Below are positions 1-6,496 of a stretch of DNA of 9,943 bases, in pieces. Origin of the DNA: Collinsella sp. (GTDB lineage: Bacteria > Actinomycetota > Coriobacteriia > Coriobacteriales > Coriobacteriaceae); NCBI GenBank assembly GCA_019419485.1, contig DXZV01000002.1, positions 37,040 through 46,982 of the forward strand, given 5' to 3'. The position numbers and the translations under genes are program-made. Under the pieces are notes generated by a model. It did no database searches and was not told where the DNA came from. It saw only the letters and a list, made by a program, of their open reading frames with translations. How positions within the stretch are numbered: the first letter of the stretch is position 1; each line of letters begins with the position of its first letter.

Positions 1-1
1 C

Positions 2-1177
2 CCCAAGGCCGACGGCTTCTTCATGCCCGCCGAGTTCGCCCCGCAGGATCGCGTGTGGATGGGCTGGCCCCACCGCACCGACACCTGGGCCCACGGCGCC
101 AAGCCGGCCCAGAAGCAGTATGCCGCCATCGCCCGCGCCATCTCCGAGTTCACCCCGGTCTATATGTGCGCCAACCAGGTCGACTACGCCAACTGCAAGG
201 CCGTCTTCGAGAACGACGAGAACGTCACCGTCATCGAGATGACCACCGACGACGCCTGGTTCCGCGACACTGCCGCCACCTACGTCATCAACGGCAAGGG
301 CGAGAAGCGCGCCAACCACTGGCACTTCAACGCCTACGGCGGCCTCGTCGACGGCCTGTACTTCCCGTGGGACAAGGACGAGCAGATCGCCCTCAAGATG
401 GCTGAGCTCTCCGGCTGCCGCCGCTATCGTCCCGACGACATGATCCTCGAGGGCGGCTCCATCACCGTCGACGGCGAGGGCACCCTTGTCGTGACCGACC
501 AGTGCCTGCTTTCCCCGGGCCGCACCTGCTCTGCGGTTCTGGAGGAGGAAGAGGATCCCGAGTCCATCTGGCCCAAGTACCGCAAGAAGTTTGAGCCCTG
601 GAGCGAGGAGCTTCGCGCCTACATGGACGAGCACCTCAAGGATTACCTGGGTGTCGAGAAGGTCATCTGGGTCAAGGAGGGCATCGACCCCGAGGAGACC
701 AACGGCCACATCGACGACGTCGCCACGTTCATCGCGCCGGGCGTCATGGCCTGCATTTGGACCGACGATCCCGAGTATCCGTTCTACGAGCAGTGCCACG
801 CTGCCTACGAGACCCTCTCCAACGCCGTCGACGCCAAGGGCCGCAAGATGAAGGTCTACAAGCTCTGCATGCCCGTGAACCCGCTGTTCATGGACCAGGC
901 TTCCTGCGACACCATCGACGCCGACGAGAACGCCGAGCCGCGCGTCCCCGACGAGCCGCTGATCGCCTCCTACATGAACTACCTCGTGACCAACCACGGC
1001 GTTATCGTCCCGCAGTACGGCGACGAGAACGACCAGCTGGCCGTCGACACGCTCCAGAAGATCTACGACGAGGTCTGGGGCGAGGGTGTCTACAAGTGCG
1101 TCGGCGTTCAGTCCGAGCAGGTCGTCTTCGGTGGCGGCAACATCCACTGCATTACCCAGCAGGAGCCCTCGGCGTAA
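2..1177 (+). CDS. aguA: Agmatine deiminase (5'-truncated by window edge)
   Basis: Agmatine deiminase hydrolyses agmatine to N-carbamoylputrescine and ammonia in the cytoplasm, the first step of the agmatine-to-putrescine route. It is a pentein-fold guanidino-modifying enzyme. The first in-frame Met is at base 23, but the frame is open to the window edge and the preceding residues (PKADGFF) match the usual family N-terminus, so the true start is upstream and only about 10-15 residues are missing. Counting from the Met at 23, visible family motifs are PAEFAPQDRVWMGWP at the start, DDAWFRDTA (76-84), NGHIDD with His229, and GGGNIHCIT with the catalytic Cys376 near the C-terminus; the length (384 from that Met) fits the family. 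Codons are almost all C/G-ending, as in well-expressed genes. The next pathway genes (N-carbamoylputrescine amidase or putrescine carbamoyltransferase) are not in the window. Family assignment is very secure. Confidence 0.96.
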   Translation, partial: PKADGFFMPAEFAPQDRVWMGWPHRTDTWAHGAKPAQKQYAAIARAISEFTPVYMCANQVDYANCKAVFENDENVTVIEMTTDDAWFRDTAATYVINGKGEKRANHWHFNAYGGLVDGLYFPWDKDEQIALKMAELSGCRRYRPDDMILEGGSITVDGEGTLVVTDQCLLSPGRTCSAVLEEEEDPESIWPKYRKKFEPWSEELRAYMDEHLKDYLGVEKVIWVKEGIDPEETNGHIDDVATFIAPGVMACIWTDDPEYPFYEQCHAAYETLSNAVDAKGRKMKVYKLCMPVNPLFMDQASCDTIDADENAEPRVPDEPLIASYMNYLVTNHGVIVPQYGDENDQLAVDTLQKIYDEVWGEGVYKCVGVQSEQVVFGGGNIHCITQQEPSA

Positions 1178-1265
1178 CTCAGGCACGCCACCTTGGAGTT
1201 CACTCGTCGCTTACGTAGCGTCAGTACGCTACGCTCCTCGTTCGCGCCAATCTGGCGCACCTGAG
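1178..1265. repeat. Cluster of short inverted repeats after aguA
   Basis: The stretch right after the aguA stop holds nested short inverted repeats: CTCAGG (1178-1183) with CCTGAG (1260-1265), CGTAGCG (1214-1220) with CGCTACG (1227-1233), and GCGCCA (1244-1249) with TGGCGC (1253-1258). Together they could fold into a closed stem carrying two hairpins. No T tract follows, so it is not a classical terminator. It may be a 3'-UTR structure or a degenerate intergenic repeat. No gene is seen here. Confidence 0.4.
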
Positions 1266-1309
1266 CACGCCGAGTAAACGTCTGACTTTCCGAGCCGTGA
1301 TGCTTCGGG

Positions 1310-1402
1310 AACCCAGCCGATCAATCGGACGGTCGGTGAATCGGACCATCTCGGGGCATTGATGGTCGGTTTATTCGATGTCTTGGTCGGCTGGGTTTTT
1401 CT
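1310..1402 (+). terminator. Large-stem terminator-like element after aguA
   Basis: AACCCAGCCGA (1310-1320) pairs perfectly with TCGGCTGGGTT (1387-1397), and the right arm runs into a T-rich tract up to 1403. The enclosed 66 bases hold their own hairpin, GACCATC (1344-1350) with GATGGTC (1361-1367). The left arm can instead form CCGA-TCAA-TCGG (1317-1328), which would exclude the long stem. The simplest reading is a terminator for aguA with an unusually large loop domain; a small structured RNA is the alternative. Confidence 0.5.
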
Positions 1403-1404
1403 TT

Positions 1405-1443
1405 GGCACTCCGTTGCCTCCACTTCGGAGTGCCCTTTTCTTT
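1405..1443 (+). terminator. Rho-independent terminator
   Basis: GGCACTCCG (1405-1413) pairs perfectly with CGGAGTGCC (1426-1434) around a 12-base loop, followed by CTTTTCTTT. This is a clean intrinsic terminator, directly after the larger element at 1310-1402, so aguA transcription is probably stopped twice before the permease leader. Confidence 0.8.
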
Positions 1444-1528
1444 GATTGAGTACGCGTCTGGCCTGGGATTTTTTGCGGGTTAGGCCAATTGTTCGCTTGA
1501 ATTTCCCAGGTCAGACGCGTCTTCAATT
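1444..1528 (+). repeat. Long imperfect hairpin (24-bp stem) in permease leader
   Basis: Bases 1445-1468 pair with 1504-1527: ATTGA-G-T-ACGCGTCTG-G-CCTGGGA against the reverse complement, with one mismatch (1451/1521) and two G-U pairs (1450/1522, 1461/1511). The loop is 35 bases and begins with a T-rich run. There is no T tract directly after the right arm. It could be a leader RNA domain of the permease mRNA, a small RNA, or a miniature mobile or repeat element. Confidence 0.6.
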
Positions 1529-1540
1529 GCCGAAAGTTTC

Positions 1541-1562
1541 CGGTCGCGAACGCGGCCGTTTT
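1541..1562 (+). terminator. Short GC-rich terminator-like hairpin
   Basis: CGGTCGC (1541-1547) and GCGGCCG (1552-1558) form a 7-bp stem with one G-U pair and a GAAC loop, followed by TTTT (1559-1562). The T tract is short, so it is a weak intrinsic terminator or a pause hairpin downstream of the 24-bp stem. Confidence 0.4.
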
Positions 1563-1652
1563 GATCGGAGTATCTATGTACCAGCGTATCGTTATCTACA
1601 CGCGCCTGTTTCGCGAGCGTTGGTCCAACAACTGCATCCTTTCCTCTCTTTG

Positions 1653-1728
1653 GGATGGCACCTGTACCGGTGACGCGGCCTGCAACCCTACCTTGGGCTG
1701 CGCCTTCGGTACAGATGCCATCCTTTTT
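1653..1728 (+). promoter_or_regulatory. Candidate attenuator: 17-bp stem plus T tract before the permease
   Basis: Bases 1653-1669 pair with 1707-1723 over 17 positions with a single C/A mismatch (1661/1715), and the right arm is followed by TTTTT (1724-1728). The intervening 37 bases include a small CCC/GGG hairpin (1686-1688 with 1695-1697). The element ends only 19 bases before the permease ATG, so it lies in that gene's own leader and would stop transcription before the coding region. This position suggests attenuation or riboswitch-type control. I could not match it to a known class: a T-box was considered because of the GGATGGCACC segment, but the canonical T-box and specifier elements are not evident. 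Confidence 0.55.
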
Positions 1729-1747
1729 GCTGTAGGGGGAGCGTGCC

Positions 1748-3157
1748 ATGGCAGGTAAAAAGTTCTCCCTGCCTGAAGTCATCCTCTCGGTTATCTGCGT
1801 CGTGTTTACCATCGAGGCGGCGGCTCCGGCATCTGCCATGGGCAACGTGCAGTTCTTCTGGTGGATCTTCCTCATCATTACGTTTTTGCTCCCCTATGGC
1901 CTGGTGGTGGCCGAGCTCGGTACGGCGTTTGATTCCGAGGGCGGCCTGTACGATTGGGTTCGCCTGGGCTTGGGCGACCGTTGGGGCGCCCGCTGCTCTT
2001 GGTGCTACTGGGTTAACTTTCCGCTGTGGGTGGCAAGTATCGCCTGCATGTTCCCCAGTGTCATTAATGCGGTGTGGGGTATCGAGTTTTCACTCGGGAT
2101 CCGAATCGCCATCGAGATTGTCTTTGTGTGGGGCGTCACGGTCATGGCAATGCAGCCGGTGGCCGAGGCAGATTGGGTCATGGACGGCGGCGCCGTCATC
2201 AAGGTGCTCATTACCACTGCGGTGGGAATCGTCGGCATTTGGTTTGCCTGCAATAACGGCTTTGCCAACGACATGTCGTTTAAGACCTTCATTCCAGATC
2301 TGGGCGACACCAATTCGTTGACGTACCTATCGATTATCCTGTTCAACTTTATGGGCTTCGAAGTGGTCGCGACCTTTGCCAGCACGATGAAGAACCCGTC
2401 GCGTGATATCCCCAAGGCGGTTATTGCCGGTGGCGTGGCCATTGCGGCGATCTACATCATCTGTGGCATTGGCATTGGAGCCGCGGTTCCCACCGAGCAG
2501 CTTTCACTCGATTCGGGCATTGTGGACGCAGTCGCCGCTATGGTGGGGCGCACCCACCCGCTGACAATGGTCGTGGGCGTGGCCTTTTTGGTGACGCTGT
2601 TCGCCAATATGATCTGCTGGAGCTTTGGCGTCAACAACGTAGCGAGCTATGCCGCGCGCCATGGCAACATGCCGCGTCCTTTTGCGTTGGTGTCCAAAAA
2701 GACCGGCATGCCCAACGGCTCGGCGCTCATTAACGGCTGTTTTGCCAGCCTGGTGCTGCTGCTCCAGATTCCGCTGGGTGAGGGTTCCGACGTCTTTTGG
2801 GTCTTCTTCTCGATGAACGTCGTCTTTCTGCTCATGAGCTATATCCCCATGTTCCCAGCGTTTTGGCGTCTGCGCAAGCACGATAATCGCTCGCGTGTGT
2901 TCCGTGCGCCTTTCGAGGGCAAGGTGCTCGCGGTGGCGCTTGCGATTCCCGTGGTGGAGCTCGTGCTTTCGATTGTTGCTACGATTGTGCCGCTCAACAG
3001 CTCACCTGCCGAGATGGCAAAGTTGCCGATTCTCGCGGGCGTAGTGATTGGCCTGTTATTGGGCGAGGTTTCGCGCCTCATATCGCGCCGCGGCCGAAGC
3101 GTCGACAATCCCGGCGTTGGTGCAAGGGAATCAGGTTTCTTTGCACCAAAACAGTAG
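1748..3157 (+). CDS. APC-family amino acid/polyamine permease
   Basis: A 469-residue integral membrane transporter of the amino acid-polyamine-organocation superfamily, about the usual length for roughly 12 helices. Hydrophobic segments fill the protein from residue 8 onward. The helix-6 hallmark MGFEVVATFASTMKNPSRDI begins at residue 202 and continues with PKA, as is typical of APC antiporters and symporters; the N-terminal helix with a small-residue-rich unwound region (EAAAPASAMG, about 23-32) also fits. The start at 1748 is supported by AGGGGGA at 1734-1740. The substrate cannot be read from sequence; because agmatine deiminase is next door, an agmatine/putrescine or related amino acid exchanger is a reasonable inference, but terminators and a private structured leader separate the two genes. 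The last 41 bases contain a hairpin. A permease family call is secure, the substrate is not. Confidence 0.9.
   Translation: MAGKKFSLPEVILSVICVVFTIEAAAPASAMGNVQFFWWIFLIITFLLPYGLVVAELGTAFDSEGGLYDWVRLGLGDRWGARCSWCYWVNFPLWVASIACMFPSVINAVWGIEFSLGIRIAIEIVFVWGVTVMAMQPVAEADWVMDGGAVIKVLITTAVGIVGIWFACNNGFANDMSFKTFIPDLGDTNSLTYLSIILFNFMGFEVVATFASTMKNPSRDIPKAVIAGGVAIAAIYIICGIGIGAAVPTEQLSLDSGIVDAVAAMVGRTHPLTMVVGVAFLVTLFANMICWSFGVNNVASYAARHGNMPRPFALVSKKTGMPNGSALINGCFASLVLLLQIPLGEGSDVFWVFFSMNVVFLLMSYIPMFPAFWRLRKHDNRSRVFRAPFEGKVLAVALAIPVVELVLSIVATIVPLNSSPAEMAKLPILAGVVIGLLLGEVSRLISRRGRSVDNPGVGARESGFFAPKQ
3117..3149 (+). repeat. 14-bp hairpin at the 3' end of the permease gene
   Basis: TTGGTGCAAGGGAA (3117-3130) pairs with TTTCTTTGCACCAA (3136-3149) with two G-U pairs and a 5-base loop, inside the last codons of the permease. 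No T tract follows on either strand, so it is more likely a message-stabilising or pausing structure, or protection between the converging permease and the minus-strand small gene, than a standard terminator. Confidence 0.4.
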
Positions 3158-3192
3158 CGCCGCGAGTTGCGCAGCGCTTGCTGTGTCTTGGA

Positions 3193-3384
3193 TTACTGCT
3201 CGCAGTGCTCGGGATCAGAAGCGAGCTTAGGCGCAAAGAAGGGGACGTGGCCCAGATAGGGGCAGCTGTCCGAACGCTCTTCGACGACACAGGGGACGTC
3301 ATTGTAGGTAAGTGAGTCGCTCAGGTGGACGATGGCCTTGGCGGCAGGAGCAACGAGTATTTTGAGCGGTGCGATAGGCGCCAT
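3193..3384 (-). CDS. Small hypothetical protein, 63 residues
   Basis: I do not recognise this protein. The start at 3384 is chosen because GAAAGGAGA lies immediately upstream at about 6-base spacing; a longer form starting at 3399 would overlap that ribosome site. Codons are mostly C/G-ending in the third position, as in neighbouring genes, which argues for real coding. The product starts MAPIAPLKILVAPAAKAIVH, lacks an obvious membrane helix, and has three cysteines (32, 41, 61) with a proline/cysteine-rich second half (VPCVVEERSDSCPYLGHVPF). It converges with the permease, 35 bases apart, and is divergent from the LuxR-type gene with 128 bases between starts, so the two may share a control region. 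A chance reading frame cannot be excluded at this length. Confidence 0.55.
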   Translation of the reverse strand: MAPIAPLKILVAPAAKAIVHLSDSLTYNDVPCVVEERSDSCPYLGHVPFFAPKLASDPEHCEQ

Positions 3385-3397
3385 GGCATCTCCTTTC

Positions 3398-3453
3398 ATC
3401 GGTGAGACACAGCTTGTTTATCTAAACGATACAGTACGTTTAATCGGTGAGTC
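3398..3453. promoter_or_regulatory. Candidate shared operator/promoter between small gene and LuxR gene
   Basis: ATCGGTGAG occurs twice as a direct repeat (3398-3406 and 3443-3451) flanking the dyad TAAACG (3423-3428) / CGTTTA (3437-3442). A second dyad GTTTA-TC-TAAAC covers 3416-3427. The region is AT-rich compared with its surroundings and sits between two divergent starts. A weak TTAAAC-N17-TAAACA arrangement on the minus strand could serve the small gene. This fits a bidirectional regulatory site, but no promoter is certain. Confidence 0.4.
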
Positions 3454-3512
3454 TAATCTTGCGGCAAAGAATCTGTCAACATCCTCACGGCATCTAGACA
3501 GGGGAGGCGGGC

Positions 3513-4504
3513 ATGAGTTTCGCGTTCTATATCTACACCACGATTATCATGGGTGTGGCTCTGGTGACCAGTGCCGTGGCATTGGTGGTTTGGCTCATGA
3601 CGCGCCGTCGCGACAGCCTGGTGGCCGCGGCGGGCTTTTTGCTCTACATGCTCGATATGTCGGTCATTTTTTTGACGAGTACAATCGGCTCAAATACGAC
3701 TACGCTGTTACCTTTAGCGAGCCGTTGCAGCACCCCTTGCTGCGCTGCGTGCTCGGTATTGCCATCTATGCCTGCGTGGTACTGTGGATGTTTGCGCGCT
3801 TGCGCAAAAGGCCGACGTCGCGCATGCTCGGACTTGCTATCGTGCCGTTTTCAATCTTGCAATTGGTGCTGGTGCCTCGCAGCGGTGCTGCCGGAGAGAT
3901 GCAGCAGTATCTCTTTTGGCTCACGCGTGACCTGGGCAATGTAGGATGTCTTGCCTATGCCGCCTGGCATTACCGGCACAGGGCCACGCGTGTTGAGAAA
4001 CTCGACCTCGACCGCTCAAAGCTCTTTTGGAAGGTGGCACTCGTTCTTGCGTTTTGCGTAATCGCCGAGGACACCTACATGATTTTGCTCTGTCGCCCCG
4101 ACTCTCAAAACCCCGTCATCAGCCTCTTTTTGTGGTATCTGTCCGAGCGCAATATCTCCGAAAACGTGCTGCTCATGGCATGCGCGGTCCAACTCTTTTG
4201 CCAGTTTAGCCATATCCTGCGCGTGTATGCCCGTCATCCGCGTGCCGATGAGGACGTGGCGGCCGAGAGCGCACGCTCTGGGGACGATCTAGCATCACGC
4301 GTTGTGATCTATGCCGATGCCCATAAGCTGTCGCGGCGCGAGCAGGAGGTGCTCACGCTGGTGCTGAAGGGCAACGACGCCCAAAACATCGCCAGCGAGT
4401 TGGTCATCAGCCCTGGCACTGTCAAGGCGCACTTGCATCGCATCTACGTTAAAAGCGGTGTCTCCAACCGAGATGACCTCATAGATGCCTTTTGGCGTTC
4501 CTAG
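3513..4504 (+). pseudogene. Membrane-anchored LuxR-type regulator, reading frame broken at a T7 run
   Basis: A transcriptional regulator with a hydrophobic N-terminal half of about seven helices and a C-terminal LuxR-type helix-turn-helix. The start at 3513 has GGGGAGG five bases upstream. The first 53 residues (MSFAFYIYTTIIMGVALVTS onward, two helices) are read in one frame; the rest, from DEYNRLKYDY at 3674 to the stop at 4504, is in the -1 frame. The switch falls at seven T (3667-3673); one more T would restore a continuous protein of about 330 residues. The DNA-binding domain spans about 272-328, with LSRREQEVLTLVLKG and SPGTVKAHLHRIYVKSG. Unshifted translation stops at 3944 after 143 residues, losing the DNA-binding domain. 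Explanations are a base-call or assembly error, a true or phase-variable deletion, or programmed -1 slippage. Its targets may be the amidohydrolase and exporter downstream; no terminator is evident after it. Confidence 0.85.
3667..3726 (+). other. Frameshift site: T7 run with downstream stem-loop
   Basis: In the starting frame the codons are ATT TTT TTG, so the message contains the heptamer U UUU UUG (3668-3674), which matches the X XXY YYZ pattern for -1 slippage. A stem CGGCTCAAA (3686-3694) / TTT-agc-GAGCCG (3713-3724) starts 11 bases later, slightly farther than usual for a stimulator. The same T run is also a typical place for a sequencing or replication slip, so the site supports, but does not prove, recoding. 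Confidence 0.45.
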
Positions 4505-4586
4505 TCCTATTCTTCCTTGCATGCGGGTCTTGCCGTGTGGGCGGGCACGCCGTTGGGCGTAATGACGCGGTAATAATCTCAGACAA

Positions 4587-4622
4587 TAAACCTGCAGGTA
4601 AAGCGTGTAAACCTGCTTAAAC
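4587..4622 (+). promoter_or_regulatory. Three phased TAAAC boxes, candidate activator sites
   Basis: TAAACCTGC occurs at 4587-4595 and again at 4608-4616, exactly 21 bases apart, and a third TAAAC follows at 4618-4622, 10 bases on. The spacing puts all three on one helix face. They end 22 bases upstream of the candidate -35 box of the amidohydrolase promoter, a place where activators bind. TAAAC/GTTTA motifs also occur in front of the LuxR-type gene, which makes that protein a possible ligand; this link is inference. Confidence 0.35.
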
Positions 4623-4644
4623 TGACCGTTTGCGATCCCTGGCC

Positions 4645-4672
4645 TTGGCACGGATTTGCCCCTGTGTATCAA
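4645..4672 (+). promoter_or_regulatory. Candidate sigma-70 type promoter for the amidohydrolase
   Basis: TTGGCA (4645-4650) and TATCAA (4667-4672) resemble -35 and -10 boxes with a 16-base spacer. Transcription would start near 4680 and give a leader of about 140 bases. The match is partial and read by eye. Confidence 0.35.
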
Positions 4673-4685
4673 TGGGTGTAGCGCG

Positions 4686-4757
4686 AAGCCGCGGACGTGG
4701 GACAGACGTCCGAGCACGGCTTGTAGGCACGCGCCGATGCGGGAGCGCTACGCTCCC
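4686..4757 (+). promoter_or_regulatory. Structured leader of the amidohydrolase mRNA
   Basis: Two consecutive hairpins are present. The first is AAGCCG (4686-4691) plus CGGACGT (4692-4698) pairing with ACGTCCG (4706-4712) plus CGGCTT (4717-4722), with a four-base AGCA bulge. The second is GGGAGCG (4741-4747) with CGCTCCC (4751-4757) around CTA. Neither is followed by T residues, so they are not terminators. They may affect message stability or translation; no known riboswitch class is recognised. Confidence 0.4.
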
Positions 4758-4819
4758 AACCGAGTGCCCACGCGGGCGGTGCGTCCGCGTTGCAACCAAA
4801 GATGCCTGAGGAGGCTCAC

Positions 4820-6448
4820 ATGGACAAGGCTGATGTAGTTATCAAGAGCAACGCCGTCTTTACCGGCGATGGGCTCGAGCCGTTTAAGGGCGGCGTTGCC
4901 GTGCGCGGTGATAAGATTGTTGCCTGCGGTGACGATGCTCACCTGGCACCGTTTATCGGTCCCGATACCGAGGTGCGCGACTTTGGCGACCAGCTCGTCA
5001 TGCCCGGCCTGATCGACTCGCACACGCATTTTGCCCAGGGCGCGTTTATGACCGACCCCGATTTTGCCGTCAACCTCATCGACTGCACCAGTTTTGAGAT
5101 GGCGATGGAACGTGTCGTGGCGTTTGCGGCCGACCATCCCGATAACGAGTGGATTCTGGGCTGCCAGATTATCCAGTTCCAGTGGGATGTCCCCGAGATG
5201 CCCACAGCCGCGATGATCGATGAGTACATCTCGGACCGCCCGGTCTTTCTGCAGCAGGTTGACCTGCATACCTTTAGTGCCAATACCTGCGCCATCAACA
5301 AGGTGGGAGTAACTTCGCAGACGCCCGATCCCGCAGGCGGCAAGATCCTTAAGGATGCCGAGGGCAATCTGACGGGCGTGTTTTCCAACAACGCCGGCGT
5401 CTTCTTTATGGACGAGGTCTACGACCCAGCGCCCGAGGTTGTTGACGCGTCGTTTGCAAAAACCGCCCGGCGCGCCAATGCCCTGGGAATCACTACGGTC
5501 GGCATGGTCAATCCTACGTTTGTGAGCATGGAAAACCCGTATGCGGTGTTGGCAGGTCTTAATGCCAAGGGCGACTTGCCACTGCGCGTGTTCCTGTACA
5601 CCGATCTGTTCGAAAACGAGTCCTTAACGCTCGAGCAGATCAAGGAGAAATACGCCTTCTCGGGTACGCAGGTCGAGTGGCACGGCTTTAAGCAGTTTCT
5701 TGATGGCGTGTGCTCCGACCACACCGCTTGGATGCTTGAACCCTATAGCAATGCGCCCGATACCTGCGGTGAGCCCGCGGAGGATCCAGAGCGCATCCGT
5801 GCCGCCATTGTCAGGGCGCAGGAATGGGGCGTTGACACGCGCGTCCATACGATCGGCGATCGCTCGGTGCGTTTTGTGCTTGATTGCTTTGAGGAGGGCG
5901 AGCGCTTGCATGGTAAGCGGGGTTGCCGCCACTCCATGGAGCACAACGAGACGGTTCAGCCCGAGGATCTGCCGCGCTACGCGGAGCTTGGTATATGCCC
6001 CGGCATGCAACCGTGGCACATGCTGCTCGATATGGCTGACCTTGCCAAGGACGATGCCGTGGGCCCCGAGCGTGCAGCGCTTTCGTGGCCCCTGCACAGC
6101 CTGCTTGCCAGCGGTGCCGTGGTGCACTTGGGCAGCGACTTCCCCGTTGTGGGCTTGGAGCCCATGGAGGAGGTGTACGGCGCGGTCTTCCGCATGCTCG
6201 AGGACGGCTCCAACCCCGAGGGCTGGTTCCCCCAGGAGCGCATTACCATGGCCGAGGCCCTGCGCGCCTACACCTACGGCAGCGCCTACGCCATGCATGC
6301 CGAGGATCGCATCGGTACGCTCGCATGCGGCAAACAGGCTGATATCTGTGTGCTCGACCGCAACCTCTTTGACTGCGAACCGGCTGAGGTCCTCGAGGCC
6401 ACGGCGTCTCTCACGATGATTGCCGGCAAGGTGGTCTACGAGGCCTAG
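4820..6448 (+). CDS. YtcJ-type metal-dependent amidohydrolase (Amidohydro_3)
   Basis: A cytoplasmic 542-residue hydrolase of the amidohydrolase superfamily, close to YtcJ and N-substituted formamide deformylases, which cleave C-N amide or formamide bonds with a metal-bound TIM barrel. The start at 4820 is preferred over an in-frame ATG at 4790 because TGAGGAGG (4807-4814) lies five bases upstream. Seen in order: small N-terminal beta domain, the metal site PGLIDSHTH with His68 and His70, WILGCQIIQFQWD, the KQFLDGVCSDHTAWM segment, DTRVHTIGDRSV with His343, CRHSMEH with His371, and LGSDFPV with the catalytic-type Asp440, followed by the closing beta domain (GTLACGKQADICVLDRNLFD). All key residues appear intact and there is no signal peptide. 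It is probably transcribed with the MATE exporter 96 bases downstream. The substrate is unknown. Confidence 0.92.
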   Translation: MDKADVVIKSNAVFTGDGLEPFKGGVAVRGDKIVACGDDAHLAPFIGPDTEVRDFGDQLVMPGLIDSHTHFAQGAFMTDPDFAVNLIDCTSFEMAMERVVAFAADHPDNEWILGCQIIQFQWDVPEMPTAAMIDEYISDRPVFLQQVDLHTFSANTCAINKVGVTSQTPDPAGGKILKDAEGNLTGVFSNNAGVFFMDEVYDPAPEVVDASFAKTARRANALGITTVGMVNPTFVSMENPYAVLAGLNAKGDLPLRVFLYTDLFENESLTLEQIKEKYAFSGTQVEWHGFKQFLDGVCSDHTAWMLEPYSNAPDTCGEPAEDPERIRAAIVRAQEWGVDTRVHTIGDRSVRFVLDCFEEGERLHGKRGCRHSMEHNETVQPEDLPRYAELGICPGMQPWHMLLDMADLAKDDAVGPERAALSWPLHSLLASGAVVHLGSDFPVVGLEPMEEVYGAVFRMLEDGSNPEGWFPQERITMAEALRAYTYGSAYAMHAEDRIGTLACGKQADICVLDRNLFDCEPAEVLEATASLTMIAGKVVYEA

Positions 6449-6466
6449 CGGGGCTGCTGCATCGCT

Positions 6467-6496
6467 GGGCGGTGCCACAGCCTGTGCGTGCCGCCC
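6467..6496 (+). repeat. Intercistronic hairpin between amidohydrolase and MATE gene
   Basis: GGGCGG (6467-6472) pairs with CCGCCC (6491-6496), and CACA (6476-6479) with TGTG (6483-6486) inside it. No T tract follows, so it is likely a processing or differential-stability element within a shared message rather than an end of transcription. Confidence 0.35.

Noticed and set aside
1653..1728. T-box leader for the permease
   Set aside because: GGATGGCACC is only loosely like the T-box sequence, and no stem I with specifier loop was found upstream.
1480..1878. Minus-strand open frame across the permease leader
   Set aside because: It overlaps the real permease start, shows no recognisable domain or ribosome site, and covers the inverted repeats.
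3332..3673. Long open frame upstream in the same frame as the LuxR C-terminal part
   Set aside because: Its translation is not membrane-like and overlaps the good N-terminus read from 3513 in another frame and the minus-strand small gene; it is only incidentally open.
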